A stretch of DNA of 64,000 nt from Sphagnum compactum (taxonomy: Eukaryota > Bryophyta > Sphagnopsida > Sphagnales), in contig OZ234498.1 of NCBI GenBank assembly GCA_965153455.1, positions 3,534,001-3,598,000 of the forward strand, given 5' to 3'. Made by a program: the position numbers and the translations under genes. The first letter of the stretch is position 1. Every line of letters begins with the position of its first letter. Shown piece by piece: positions 22,346 to 35,575 of this stretch. Below the pieces are notes generated by a model. The model worked only from the letters and a program-made list of their open reading frames with translations, was not told the DNA's origin and ran no database searches.

Positions 22346-24844
22346 TGCCAAGGTAACTAAAGGATTAGTTGTTAGTTTATAAATAAGGCTAAGATTTAGG
22401 TCAGTAGGGTAGCTAGGTGAATGGGCAGTATGGAGGTCAGGGGTGGGGAAAAATTGGCAATGAGAAAAAAAAATGATCAAAGGTCAGCAGCCAAAAAAGA
22501 TTGACTGTGGTAGAATGTTGGTTAACGTAAGGTAAAGAGACGAATGAAAAAGAAGCGAATCATCCAGCCCATCCTATGGACAGAAAGGCCAACTGGTGGT
22601 GTCATGGGGGCTGATTCACTCTGACCCTCAATCTCACGAGGGAAATGTTGGTCTCTAGGAGGGTAGTTGGTCCAGATATCCTCCCCAGAGACAGACGGGC
22701 CTCTATGATATCCAGATAGCTCTCCTCCAACTAGTTGACCACAAGTGTAGAAGCCAAGAAGAACAAAGGGGCAAAAAAAGCTAAGCCCTTATTCCCCCTG
22801 ACAAGCAAATAAATACTTGCCTTGGGGGAAGTACCCAATCATCTCTTGTGTATTCTTCTTCCTGAGTTTTGGAGAATTGCCCAAGGGAGGAATTGCCCAA
22901 GGTATCATCTATGCCTCAACATGTCTTATCCAACAAGGAGAGAAGAAGGGCTCTCTCTCTCAAAACTATATAACTAACAGGTGCACAAAAAAACATTAAA
23001 AAATATATATATAGATGTGGGCCTTCACAATTCTATGGTTTGAAAATGAGAACATGAACCTCATTCTATTTTTATTTTTTCCTTGGCACAAAATTAAATG
23101 AATTTATGATGATTTTTAAAAAATATATAAAAGCTTTTTACTTCCTGTAAATTGTAAGATGGGTTTTTGCTACCTCAACAAAAGAAATCAAATTATGTGT
23201 AAGGTGAAGTCCTAAGGTTGCAGGGGGCATTCGCAAAATAAGGGCCTATGTGGAGATAGTAGCTGAGTCCAAGCCTTGCATTTTGGAATATCTACCCCCA
23301 CTCCAAAGTGGGCTTTACCCATTGTAAAGCAAGAGGCCAAGGTTATCATGAACCTAAGCACATTGGGCTGAGGAGGAGGTAGAGGGAGAGCGTTTTTTTT
23401 TACCTACTCCTTCAGAGTGTTAGGGATCTTATGCTTCCATAATAATCTCGACATAAGGCATTACATTTTGTGAAATGACCTTGCGTAAGGTGAGCAAGCG
23501 AAAGCATTACCCCACACTTACACAAGTAGGCATAAGATTTCTCCCACTCCTTACAAGTGAAAAGTAAGATCCTTCCCATTCTCAAAGAGTAGGCATAATA
23601 ATGTCCCTCCTCTATACTAATAGGGATATTGACAAATAAACTTTAAACCCTTCAAATACATTAGCAAATTTCATTGAGTGCTTTACAAGAATTAGTAACT
23701 TGATTGCTTGAAAACGTAAACACAAATTTTACAAAAATATTACTAATTTGGATATTTACATTAACAAGTAGACGACTTTTTTCATTGATGTGTTAACATG
23801 GCATGGTCAACGAACAGCTTTGGAGGTCTTCCTTTTTCAATTATATGTTTATTTTATAATTAGGTGTTAATAATTTTTTTAAAAAAAATTCAGGTCATCA
23901 CTATCTTGTGTTGGGGAGTTGTGACAACAAAAGAGACCTTTTTTAGGCTCGGTGTCATTCTAGGTTTTGTACCCATTTCTTTGCACAACTTGCTTCATGC
24001 TACTGGTGAGGGGTTTAGGTCCTTGGTTTCTTGTTTTTCCTCTTAGGGCTCCACATTGTGCATTGTGCATTTTCGACTCTGATCTTTTGTTTGAACTTTG
24101 ATTTTATTTTTTCTTCTCTTGTTTCCTTGTTGGGTGTTTTTCCTTTATTTATTTATTTATCCTTTGGTTCCATATAATGTTTTTCCTTGTAATAAAAATA
24201 CTAAAATGAATTGTGATCCAGGTGAGTTTGTGAGCTAATTGTTTTGTTGTTGTGTGGTGTATGTGTATCATCATCAACATCATGATCGGGAGTGGACCCA
24301 CCTTTGAAAGGGTCATTGAGGTATGCGTACCAGAAAGTAAGAGGTGTTGAGATGATGATGGGTGTTTTATAGTAGTAGCTGCCAGAAGTGAAAGTTTTGT
24401 CTTATTTGTAGTGAGGGTCGTAGTAGTCAAAAAGCATGAATAGCTAAAAAAGAAAAATCTCTTTAGTCCGACAAGCCACAAATGCATTGCTCATGACTAG
24501 ACCTATCTACGCCAACAACCCCGACCCCCCCACCCCCACCCACGCAATCTTGGGCCCATGTGGCCCAACCGAAGTACAGTACCCCACAAGTGTCCTAAAA
24601 TTTTTTGAACTCCAAATCCACGTATCTAAGTTAAACACACCCAATTTCCAAATATTCCTATGGAACTGTTCAATTTGTCAAATAAGCGGAAGAAGACCTT
24701 GAAGTCCTCGTACATTTAAAAAAAATAGAAATATATATATTTAAACTTTTAAGTTTTTTTAATTAATTTTTTTAAATAAAAAAAGGCCATCCCGAGCATT
24801 AAAAAATGTCCCTATGACAAATTAATTTTTTTAATTAAAAAATT
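22346..24844. other. Gene-free stretch; part less AT-rich
   Basis: 22380-22990 has more balanced composition, a TATA-like AATAAATACT near 22807 and repeated TTGCCCAAGGKAGGAATTGCC-type words, which could be an old LTR but without proof. 23170-23620 has degenerate repeats of the type CTCCTTACAAGTGAAAAGTAAG / AGTAGGCATAA. No coding domain was recognised. Confidence 0.4.
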
Positions 24845-25130
24845 CTATTTTTTTCTCAGTTTTGTGAGGTAGTTGGACTGGTGATCATCCGCAAGAGGAC
24901 TTTGCCAAATTTGGCTACAGATAAGAGAGAAATGTAGATTTTTTTATTTTTTTTTGAATCCTCACTATATATTGGCAACATGCCAGAACCTATTGTCTAA
25001 ATATGGCAATTTCAACTTTTTTTCATCAAAATATGGTGAATTTGGAGGGTTTTTTTTCTAAGAAATCCTTTTTGAAAATCACAACTACCTTTTTATTTTG
25101 TCACCAAGAATTTCACCATCAAAAAAATAA
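24845..25130 (+). repeat. Dispersed repeat family A, copy 2
   Basis: Carries the family A landmarks GTGAGGTAGTTGGACTGGTG, ATCATCCGCAAGAGGAC, TTTGCCAAATTTGGCTACAG, ATATGGTGAATTTGG and AAATCCTTT. It is followed after a short A/T spacer by copy 3 in the same orientation. Confidence 0.65.
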
Positions 25131-25149
25131 ATAAATTGCAAGTTGTCAT

Positions 25150-25435
25150 CATGGTTTTTTTTTTTCCTCACAATTTTGTGGTGTAGGCAATTTGGTGATT
25201 TTCCACAAGAAGTTTTAGCCAAATTTGGTTATGGAAAAAATACGATTTTTTTCAAAAAAAAAATCCTTTTATATTGGGGCTACCTACGGGAACTTGTTGT
25301 AGAAACATGGCGATTTGTTTTTGGAAATCTGGCGAATTAGGGCTTTTTTTTCACACAAATCCTTTGTATGTATCAAAATCATATTTTTCAGGTAAAAAAA
25401 ATGCAGAAATTTCCCCCCAAAAAAATACTGGGTTG
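25150..25435 (+). repeat. Dispersed repeat family A, copy 3
   Basis: Shows TTTTGTGGTGTAGGCAATTT, AGCCAAATTTGGTTATGG, GGCTACCTACGGGAACTTGT, AAATCTGGCGAATTAGGG, AAATCCTTTGTATG, AAAATCATATTTTTCAGG and AAAAATACTGG. At its right half it is closer to copy 1 than copy 2 is. Confidence 0.7.
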
Positions 25436-25604
25436 TCATAGCTCTGAGTAACCCAACCAATCAATTAAGTAGCCATGAACCCATTGCTTTAATTATATGT
25501 AGAAACATAGTTTCCATGGTTGCCACAAGATTTAGGGTTTAGGGTGTAAAGTTTAGGTAGCCCTGTCTGGCTTCTTCAAAAATTAAAAAATTAAAAAATT
25601 AATA

Positions 25605-25676
25605 AATATTATTATTATTATTATTATTATTATTGTATATATATAATTTTCAATTTTATTATTATTATTATTATTA
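25605..25676. repeat. (ATT)n microsatellite, two blocks
   Basis: ATT/TTA triplet runs at 25605-25634 and 25655-25676 separated by an AT-rich linker. Confidence 0.9.
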
Positions 25677-28600
25677 AAAAATTAGACCTTTTTCAGATTG
25701 TAGTTCTTTGGGGGAAAGTGAACCCAAGAATTTCATGGAGCGAATTGCAATTTGAAAATCGCGACTCATGGACAATGCTACTATTAAAATGTTCTATGTT
25801 GTGTTTCTCATCTTCCTCAAGAAGTAATTGTCTCATCGACCTATCTTCTTTGTTTACCAATTGATTCTTGTTTAAGAAATGTTCCTTAATTATGCTTGAT
25901 TTGTCCATTTTTTTTGTTCAATTGGTATTATAACAATTTGTATATGGACTTAATAGTTTGAAGCAACTAACATGCATATTACATATTTTCATGTGTCTTC
26001 AAGCAACTCTTGCATACATTTCAATGCATACTTAAATTCTTTAACATGATTAGTTCAAACATGACACGTGCTAATTTTATCTTGTTACCCTCCATGCCAT
26101 ATCACAATTCAAGCTTTGATAAATGGTTTCTAAGAATGATTTTAAATCTTCATCTTGCTTCTAATAAGTCAAATTTAGCTTTTGAAATTTAGAGTTCTAA
26201 TGCCAATCACAACAACAATTGACGATTATTCTCAACCCTAACTTCAAGATGAAATTGCATTTTATGTCTTAACTTCCATTGTCATATTTTTATTGCATTC
26301 AAATTTGTATATTCTAGCAACTTTTTTTACACATATGCCAAAAAATGACATAAAATGATACATTTGACCCCCTCACACCAAAATCATCCTTCCTCTACTT
26401 TGTTTTTTCTCTTTGAAAAATCTTAAGTTGTAGATGGTCGAATTTAAAATGGTGTTGAAAATCAAACTTTTTGAAAGTGTGTCTCCGACCACAATTCTAA
26501 AATGAAGACTATTCAAGTTTCTTAATCTCAACATTCATTGAATCTTTATGGGAGTCCACACATAATATCAATAAAATATTTATTATAATTTTACTTGCAC
26601 ACTACTTTTCATCGAGATGCTTATTTCAATCCTCTTCTTGTGATTTTCAATATATTTTATATGCTTAAGACAATATCCATTGCAACCTAATTGGAGCCAT
26701 GATTCATGCATATACTTAACATTTCAACAAATAGACGAGTTCAAGAACACATTGTCTTTTAACATTTTAGTAAAGAACAATAACAAACAATATTGTTAAG
26801 ATTGAAACCTTTAGTTAGAATCTCACTTTTTAAAAAATGAACCCTACATTGTTTTGTTCACAATTTAATTTTATGTCACATCCATTTTCTTCACATGATC
26901 TAGTTCTATATCCTTATCATGACCCACCCAAAAATAAGATATTAGTTGAACTTTTCTTAAATTTGATCAACTTGGAATCAATATGGTTGTTGTTGGTGAC
27001 CAAATATTCTCACAATTGAATATATTTCCACTCATTCAATGCCTTCATGAGTATAAATGTAAATAAGGTTTGAATCTCATTTGAGCATTCATTCTTTGAT
27101 TCTCTTACGTACACAAGCTTAAAATTTTGAAAAAATGAATGCATTTACAAGAAATTAACACCAAATGGTTTTGGATTTTGTTTTGGATTGAAGTTGGTTC
27201 ATTGAATAATGGTGTGGTAAGTTTAAAGTTCAAAATAGGTGACATCATTCATCCCTCAACCAAAAGTTTGCATTGGTTGGCAAAATCACTCTTTTTGATA
27301 TCCAAGATGTATGCTACATGAAATGGGCATTTAAATTCTAAAGTTCCCACAAAAAATTGTACTTTAATCAAAATTAATATTATTAAGATTCATTTATATT
27401 GTAGGTATTGCCTCTTCCCCAAAGTACATAGACCATATCTAATGGGTATATAAGTATTGTTCAATTATATATTCTTAATCCTTGTTTCATTAAATATGAA
27501 AGCATATTCTTTGTCATAAAGGTTTGTTTCTCACAACTTTTACACTTTGAAAAACATATTTAAAATGAGAAGATATAAAGCCCTAGTCCTCTTGACTAAG
27601 ACTTTGTCATCATAAATAAAATAAAATTATATAAGCTTAATCTTTTAATCAACCATTTCATATACCCTACATGTCTCATCTTTCAAAAGTTGAATTTGTT
27701 CAATCTACTATAAAAATGAAACAATGGTAATTATTTTATTAGGTTATTCATGAGTAATCTTTTGATTCTAAGATGTAACTACATCGTCAAATGCATATAG
27801 GCTAATTGGAGAAAGAAGATTTTTAGAATTTATTAATTGTCAAGAAATGATATATAATTTCTTCAACCTTTGGCATTTGACCTTGAACTTTGGTAAAAAA
27901 AATTCAGGTTTAGTAATAAAGACTTCAAATAATTGACAAGGAGCATGAACCTTACTAACTATCTCCAAAAAATGTTTATTACTTTGAAATTTTGCATATA
28001 ATTTGGAAACATATACGCTAAAAATGTTCAATTCAAATGCAAAGACTTTTTAATGTAGGATGTTTAGCCATTACATAGATGCATTGTATTAGCCCATGCA
28101 TGCATCAACCTTATTTCCCTTTAAGTTGTTGCCCATTTGCATAGTTCCTTATATTTAGGTTCTCATCCATACATTGCATAGTTTCATATTAATTGAAGAA
28201 TTGCATTTTGATTTGACATTGTTTTCACACATATCCAAATTAGCTTGCAAGTGCCATATTGGGATGCATGAATAAAGGGAATGTCTAAATCCTTTTTCAA
28301 AGATGATGAAAGTTTAGATCCACCTTTAAGCAAAACCTATAAATCTCACATGAACTCAATTTGGTTTTGCCATAACATAATCCATGTTTGATTTTGGTTA
28401 AAATTTCCACCAAAGTGTGCTAAATGTGTGGCTTTCAATTTGATGCACCTTTTTTTAAATGCCACTCATGGATGATTAAATTGAGTTAGATTTCTAATTA
28501 AAACTATGAGTGAGGTAAAATGGGTGTAAAAAGGGTTAAGTTTCAAGGGTTAAACTCTTGTTGCTAAATTATGAGTTTACTTGTCATAAACATTTAAAAC

Positions 28601-29029
28601 ATAGATCATTATGAACAATGTTTTTTTGGGTGCAAAATTTCAGAAAAATGCAAAATCCCATAAGGTAGCAAAAAGCCTCAAACGGAAAACAATGGGAAAA
28701 GGAAATATCACCAAATTGGGTGATTTTAATCATGCAATCATAGGTTTTAGATTGGGTGGTCTAGATCAGTTGTTTCTTAAATCAATGGCTAGATGTGAAT
28801 GTAAGTCAAAAGGAGCCAAGCTACCTTCATGCATCAATCCTCCTACAAACTTCAAAGCCATGACATCAACTACATGCTTTTGTGCACATTTGCTTTCATT
28901 GTGTTCTTTCCTTTTACACATTTGCAAATGTTTTTTCTCTTTTGTTACAACATGTTCACTTTGCATTTGACCTCCATTGCACAATGCATATCTTGTTTTA
29001 TACACATTGATTGTCATTATATCCTAAGA
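25677..29029. other. AT-rich DNA without a recognisable gene
   Basis: Long AT-rich stretch with only short frames (up to 119 codons at 28611-28970). None shows a domain I recognise on either strand. Heavily decayed transposon DNA is the likely origin, by analogy with the neighbouring relics. Confidence 0.5.
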
Positions 29030-29050
29030 GGGGGGGGGGGGGGGGGGGGG
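29030..29050. repeat. Poly(G) run of 21
   Basis: Twenty-one consecutive G residues in AT-rich surroundings. Such a run is prone to length error in sequencing, so the exact length is doubtful. Confidence 0.9.
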
Positions 29051-29845
29051 TAAATAAGTGATCTTCCTTTGTGCACATGGATTGCAAATTGTTGAAAATA
29101 TGGGAGGATTGGTGATTTTATGTGCAATGTTTGTTGAAAGTGTTGGAGTTTATTTCCTTGAGCACCTCAAAGATCCTGAATTATACAATGCTAATTGTTT
29201 AGGGTGGATGTTTTACAAGTGGAAGGTTTATCAATAGTGATGGTGATAACTTTAAGAGGCTTTTTCTTAGTGGTCCACCTCATTAAATGTAAGTATCTTA
29301 GATCTTCTTTTTATTGTGCTTAGATTGTCTATTATTGCATGTCTTGTTAGGCATGGAGGTTGTAAATTTCAAGTCCCACATATCCTTTAATTTAAGTGTG
29401 ACTCCTTCTAGGTTTGTCCAATACATTTTTCTATAATAATTTAGAGGTGCATAATTTGTTTGGAGATTGTGTTAGGGAACCACCCGTATTTGTAACATTC
29501 TACAACTTGCATTGTTCATGTACAAAAGTTAAATTGGAGTGTTAAATTGTGGTGTGTGTTTTCTTCAAATTTTGTTTGGGTACATGTGTTTGTTGGAGCT
29601 ATTTTGACTGGCAAATGTTTGCCAAAATTGTTTGGGTGCACCAAGTTGTTTCTATTGATGTTTGACACTGAATTGTTTTTGCAAGTAAGCCATCTTTACA
29701 CTATGGAGATGTATAGGTTTAAAGTTTTTTTTTTGTGAATCTACCTTCTCACCTCTATCAAACCCATCTTCCTTCTACCACTTATCCTCCAATATGTTGT
29801 ATTTAATGTGTGAAAGAGGTTTTCCTTAACAACCCATGATTAATT
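29051..29845. other. AT-rich DNA without a recognisable gene
   Basis: Short unconserved frames only (for example 29547-29738). Confidence 0.5.
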
Positions 29846-30225
29846 TTGTTTTGGAACTTCATTGTTGTCCATCCTATTATGTTTAATGTGAGAAAAAGAG
29901 AGAGCTAGGTTAAAATTCCATGCATCTAAGTCTATCTTAGAACTCCAATCTTGTTCATTTTGTTATGTTTAATGTGAAAGAAAGAAAGATTGAAATTTCA
30001 TGCATCTAGGTTTACTTCAAACTTCACTTTTGTCCATTTATGTTTAGTGAGAAAGAAAGAAATTGAAATTCCATGCATCTAAATTTGTTTTGGAATCACA
30101 TTTCTATCCACTCTGTTATGTTTAGTGAGAAAGAAAGAGATTGAAATTACATGCATTTGAGTATGTTTTGGAATTACACTTCTATCCATTCTATAATGTT
30201 TAGTGAGAGAGAAAGAGAGATTGAA
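29846..30225 (+). repeat. Tandem repeat of about 80-bp units, four to five copies
   Basis: Units contain in order TTATGTTTAGTGAGAAAGAAAG, GATTGAAATTCCATGCATCTA and TTTGTTTTGGAATTACACTT plus CTATCCATTCTG. Copies start near 29880, 29960, 30040, 30115 and 30195, the last truncated. Non-coding. Confidence 0.8.
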
Positions 30226-30719
30226 AAGCTTAAAAGATAGTCCTAAGGGTTTGTCTCATTTTGTGTTGTATGTGTAATGAAAGAAATAATCATTTGATGC
30301 ATTCCCAACCTCTTTCAAAACTATTCACTTCCTAATTCAAGATTGTTAACATGTTTGTTTGTTTTGCAACTATCCACAAAGTTGTTAGTTGGTTGGATCT
30401 AAATTATTGTGTACATTGGTTTTTTTGCTCTTGTTGTTAACAATAGCTCCCTTGAAAAGCCTTGCAAACTTCAAGTTCTACTTGTTCTTCTTTGGCTTTA
30501 TATTGGAACTTTAGATCCAACATCTGGGAATCAATGCAATTGACACCTTTTTTTTCTTCTTTCAAGAGTTGGCCCAAGCTCAAGTACTAATGCCTTTCTT
30601 ACTTTTGAGCTTTTGGATGCAACTACCATAAACATTAATGACCTTCCATTTATTAACCCTATTTAGGTTTCAACCAAGAAAGGAAAAGGAAGACTAAGTG
30701 GGAAATGAAGAGATTCTTC
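30226..30719. other. Gene-free gap before the hAT-like relic
   Basis: No recognisable coding motif; possibly the 5' part of the transposon that follows. Confidence 0.4.
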
Positions 30720-32030
30720 CATTCTTAACATATGGATAGTGAAATTCTCATGGGCTGAACTAGTTTTAGGAGAAGATGGCAAGATGTAACATGTAAGGTG
30801 TAAAAATTGCATTATGGTAAAACGTCAAGAGAAACTACTAGTGCCCAAATTGGATGGGTTCAACAAGCATAGTGGGAGGTTGAAGTGTACCTACCTTACT
30901 CCAAGGTAGAAAGTTGGGGAATTTCACACAAGTTCCAACACCCAACATAAAAATTATTGCATTACATAGCTTGATTTTATCTTGGAGCAAATAGTTAATG
31001 CAAAAAGGGTTGGCAAGACAAAGAAATATGTGTAGTTTGTCATTGTTTTTCATATTTTGAAACATGGGAAACCAATAACTAACTTTGAAAACATGCAAGG
31101 ATTGTATGAATTTTTAAAGGTTTAAGAAAACCTAAAAAACACTAGAATGATTCAAGTCAATTTGAAATGGCAAATTGCAACCATAATGTTGTCTTAACTA
31201 CAACACAACATGTTTAAAAATTTCATTTCATTTCATTGGGCTATAATGAGGTAACCATTTTTCATAACCAAACTTGCATGTCAATTCATTGTTACATGGT
31301 TGAAAATTGGATGAAGATGTACATGTGGTGGATTTAATAAACTAACCATTGTATTGGTGGATTCCTTGATTACTTTTGGATGATTGTTTGATGGTGATTT
31401 GGCATCAAAATTAACCTATTTCAGTATAAATGGTGTAATTGTTTTCCAAAGCTTGAAAACTAGTGTACAATAGTGGGTTTTGTCAAAGAGTCGGATAAGC
31501 ATTTTCATGCCCAAGAGTTCATGCATGCTATTGGGATCATATATCTCTAATATTGGATGTCACCTAATGCAAAGACAACATTTTTAGGCCACCTTGCTTT
31601 TCTAGAAACACATTTTTGGAAATCCAATAATAATTTTGAAAATCTAGATTATGGTTGGTCCTTTGTTGTAGTAGGCACTACTTGATCAACACGCCTTTTT
31701 TTTTGTGATTACTACATAAAAGACTAGTAGTTATTCTATGTTGCATTCATTGCAATCTAAAAACCTTACAAGTAAGTTATGAGGACAGTAGGCTTTTGAT
31801 GCCATTGTCATTCACAAATTGTTAAATTATCAGAAGCTTGTGGATATGGAAATTGTAATGGTTTTTGATAGCGTGGAGGATGAAAATACTTTTTTTATAG
31901 TGAACTTCATGAAATCTGAACTTCACAATCAATTAACCACAAATTTGGATTTTGTGGTTTGCATGGATGTTCAACAATTTTATGGGATGAAAACTTTTTT
32001 TTTCTAGATTATAATTTGGGAGTGGGCAAT
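30720..32030 (+). pseudogene. hAT-like transposase relic (BED-type zinc finger)
   Basis: Plus-strand translation in shifting frames gives pieces recognisable from a plant hAT-like transposase family. They are KFSWAELVLGEDGKM (near 30741), VRCKNCIMVKRQEKLLVPKL with FNKHSGRLKC (near 30800-30896, the CxxC...H BED-finger region), KKYV*FVIVFHILKHGKPIT (near 31022-31080), SIHCYMVENW (near 31275-31305) and SELHNQLTTNLDFVVCMDVQ (31916-31975). Order and strand agree with one ancestral gene. Many stops and frame changes separate the pieces, so it is dead. The catalytic residues and terminal inverted repeats were not located. Confidence 0.65.
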
Positions 32031-33825
32031 GGAAAAATGTGTTATGGCCAACAACAATAACTAGCTAGAATTAAGCAACTACATGTTTTTCTCAACTAAA
32101 TTTATAAATAAATATTATGTGCCTTTTAGGCTTATTTTGAAAGAGCAATTATATTTGAAGTTCTCGGTTGATTCTTTTTCAACAACCAGGGAAGAAATGG
32201 ACCCTCCAAATTATTTTGGGGAAATAATTAAGGTGGATTTCTTTGTAACTTTTCTTTATTGTTAAGTGGAATTTCATGGTATGTTGTGAGATGTGTGTCA
32301 ATGATGGTTATTTTTTAGCATTTGCAAGTGCACAAAGGTTTGTTGGGATGGGTTTTTGGCATCTATAGATGATTTGTTATAAGCAAAATACAATGGGCTT
32401 TGAGATGTTGTAGTAGGAACTTGGGAAGATATTGCAAGCAAAATGATATTTTTTAGATTTAAGTACTAATGTTGCTTGGTTTGTGTAATCCTTTCTCCCA
32501 CTCCAATTGAGGAAAATCCAAAATTGGATTGGGTTTCAACCCCCTTGGAAAGCACATTTCTTCTATATGTTGATATGTTGTTTTCATTATCATAGTTTCA
32601 CATTCAAATTTTGCTTGAGTTGCAAGTTCTCACACTTTTTGAGTATTGATGTTGCCCACTTGCCACCACAAACTTGGTTTTGGTAATTGATTTTTAGCTT
32701 TGGGTTCCATTGAAGTTGCACTCAAGAACTATAAATTGGAACATCATTGTCACAAATAGACTATAATTTCAAAACTTCCATGTAACCCTTCACTCATAGA
32801 AATATCACGTGTTATAACCAAAATTCATATCTCTTATAGAATTCCCTTGCCACTTCTTTTGATGAACATCAAATAAAGTGTGCCAATGATGTAACATCTA
32901 AAACATGAAAAATAAATCATTAATTATGACTATTGCATTAACATGAACTTCGCAAACAATGATTTTATTCACTTTTTGCACAAACAAAAACAAGTCACAT
33001 AAACCGTTGTTCACATATAGTATTAATGGGTTGAAAACTTCAATAAAATTTAATTCCAAGTTCACACAATACAAAAAAATGCATAAGGATATTATAACCC
33101 TTTAAATTTTTCATGAAATGATATAAGGGGAAGAACCTTTTGTCTCCGAAAAATTTGATTCTCATAAAAATAATTTAATAAACACAATGTTCAAATTGAA
33201 GATGATGATGATCACACACATTGTTATCATGTGAATGCTTATTGTAACATATGATGCCCTAAATCTTCACTTCATGAAAAACAAGTTCTATATACATGAT
33301 TTGTAAATTAAAATTGAAATTAAATCAATCTTGTAAGCATTTCAAGACTTACACAAAGTTTTTTATAAGATTTTTATTTTTGAAACTTTTATTTAGAAGC
33401 ATAAAACAAGTGAATTCCCAAAAGCCTTCACCATAGTACCTAGGTTGGTTAAGCACTAATTAATTGTATTTTGGAATTGCCAAATTTTCGGAAAGATGTG
33501 TGCTTGCCATGCCAAAAATTTGAATAAAGCTTTCTAGCACAATAGCTTCATTATTTCGTATAATGTCAAATTGTAATTTTTTTTTCTTTTAGTGCCAAAC
33601 ATAATGAACAAAAAGAACATTATTATTAAGCACCTTGATGTTGAACTAGCTTAAGTTTTATTTGAGATTTATAAAACCATAGTTATGAATCTTTTTATTC
33701 AAAACTAGTTTAAATCTTTGAATTTTAATACTTCTTCAAAATACATTCATAAGAATATTATCAATTTGATAGGTTTCAATGTGCTCAAGTAGGTAAATTT
33801 TATTTACTTTATGACAATTTGAAAT
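32031..33825. other. AT-rich DNA without a recognisable gene
   Basis: May contain the 3' end of the hAT-like relic, but no further motif was seen. A mononucleotide-rich, low-complexity sequence with short frames. Confidence 0.45.
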
Positions 33826-34680
33826 CTATCTATGAAGGAAGGTTGTTTGCTTGTTTGTTTGTCATGTTGATATCTCCCAAACCATAATGCCTCTTGCCAC
33901 ACTTTTGGTACCTTTGGAAAACCCTTGAAGAGTAGGGGTTCACCAACTTGGTTTCATAATGTTTCAACCTACAGTGAAAAAGTTATTGAATATTTTTCTA
34001 AAAATCATTTGAATCAAAACTACAAATGATTGGGGAATTTGGATGCACTTTTGGTATTCATGGAAAGCCCTTGATGAGTAAGATTTAATGAAGGTTTTGG
34101 AATTTTTAAGATTTGAGGTGCAAGAGATATTGAATTTTGAGTAGTTTTTTCATTGGAAATTCAATTGAATTATGAAAAAATGGTTTTGGAAAGAAACTTT
34201 ATTTGAATAACTAATTTACACTTGGGCCAAATACACATGCTACATTAGTCTATTTGTGAAGGAAGGTAGTTTGTTTGTTTGTTTTGTTTTTGTTTTTTTG
34301 CAATGTTGAGATGTCCCAAATCATGGTGTCTCTTGGCACACTTTTGGCACCATTTGAAAGCCCTTAATGAGTAGGGGTACACCAAATTAGTTTCACAATG
34401 TGTTGGGCTATGGTGAAGAAGTTATTGAATATTGAACAAATTTTCACTTAAAATTCATTTAAGTCAAATAAAAAAGTTATAGGGGAATTTGGGTGTGACT
34501 TGGTATTGTTGGAAAGCCCTCAGTGAATAGGATTGAATGAAGGAAATTTTTAGACCTAAGGTGTACAAGATATTGAATTTTGAGTAGTTTTTGTCATTGA
34601 AAATTCAATTAAATTACGAAAATGATTTTGGAGGGAAAGATTAGTTGCGTAACCACACTAGGGCCAACGACACAAACTAC
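33826..34680 (+). repeat. Direct tandem duplication, period about 420 bp
   Basis: Copy 1 (about 33826-34248) and copy 2 (about 34249-34680) share TATNTGTGAAGGAAGGT, GTTTGTTTGTTTG, CAYGTTGAKATSTCCCAAA, CACACTTTTGGYACC, GAGTAGGGGT.CACCAA, GTGAAAAAGTTATTGAATAT, GATATTGAATTTTGAGTAGT and the closing ACACTWGGGCCAAMKACAC. Divergence looks like 15-20 percent by eye. Non-coding. Confidence 0.8.
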
Positions 34681-34761
34681 ACTAGCGATTTTGAAATTCA
34701 AAGGGAAAAACAATTTAGCATATGGAGAGCAAGGTTTTGTTTTTTCAATTGTGTTATTGAA

Positions 34762-34870
34762 AATTTGGCAATTTTTTCCCCTAAAGTTAAAAGAGAATAG
34801 TCCAATTTACACTATTTTTGTCCCAAAAACAAAAATTTCCCAATTTGTTTTAGTCAAAAAACAGAAAAAA
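34762..34870 (+). repeat. Dispersed repeat family B, copy 2
   Basis: Same word order as copies near 8977 and 41467: TTGGCAATTTTTTCCCCTAA, CCAATTTACACTA, AATTTCCCAATTTG, A-rich tail. It sits in an AT-rich open frame (34622-35089) whose composition does not look like protein. Confidence 0.45.
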
Positions 34871-35099
34871 CTATTAGAAAAAAAACCATTTTATAGATTT
34901 TTTTTTTCTGTTTGTAATTTTGTGATGATACAAAAATGGAAAAAAATTCCTGAAGAAACACATATTTCCAAGGTTTTCACCATAAAAAATTCACAAAACA
35001 TAGTGAAAATTCACAACAAAAGAAACCACTGCTATGGATGTATACACTCTACACCAACTTGGAATTCACATCTCAAAATTGAAATATAGGAGCTCTAAG

Positions 35100-35139
35100 C
35101 AGACCATCATTACAAAGTGATGGTTTTAATGATGGTCTG
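35100..35139. repeat. Inverted repeat, 11-bp arms
   Basis: CAGACCATCAT ... ATGATGGTCTG with an 18-base spacer. Small hairpin of unknown meaning about 1 kb beyond the end of the SMP/C2 gene. Confidence 0.75.
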
Positions 35140-35429
35140 AATTTTATTGATGACTTCATATGATGGGATGAAAAAAATTGTTGATGATTTAAAACTCAAT
35201 AAAAACTGACCTTTTGCACTTGACCAACACACACTTGTGACAATTGTAATGTCAGCCCCAAAAGCACCACATGTCTCTTGCAAAAGTGCAAAAAGGTGAA
35301 AAATCAAACAACCCAAAAATGAAAAACTGGGAAAAAAAACACACTTGGAAAGTTTGTGCTAGAACAAACTTGTGTTAGCAAGTGTGCACTTTGTACATGA
35401 ACTCAGATGAACTCTGGTTTTTTCCCCAA

Positions 35430-35575
35430 TTTTTTTCTTCAGAAGTTCCAGTTCTAGTTCTGGTTCCAAAACAAACCGGGTCCAGGTTTGGTTCCAGTTC
35501 CAGAACCAGATCCAAAAAGCAGACCCAGTTCCAGTTTGGTTTTACCGCGTGGAACTAGAACCAATGATTCTAACT
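35430..35575. repeat. GGTTCCAGTT-type degenerate repeat, block 1
   Basis: Many variants of GTTCCAGTTCTGGTTCC and its complement in a short space. A similar block lies at 42080-42390. The two blocks flank the SMP/C2 gene, outside it on each side. Confidence 0.7.

Noticed and set aside
34622-35089. 155-codon plus-strand open frame
   Set aside because: It runs through repeat family B and the end of a tandem duplication; its Lys/Phe/Ile-rich composition mirrors base composition and no domain is visible.
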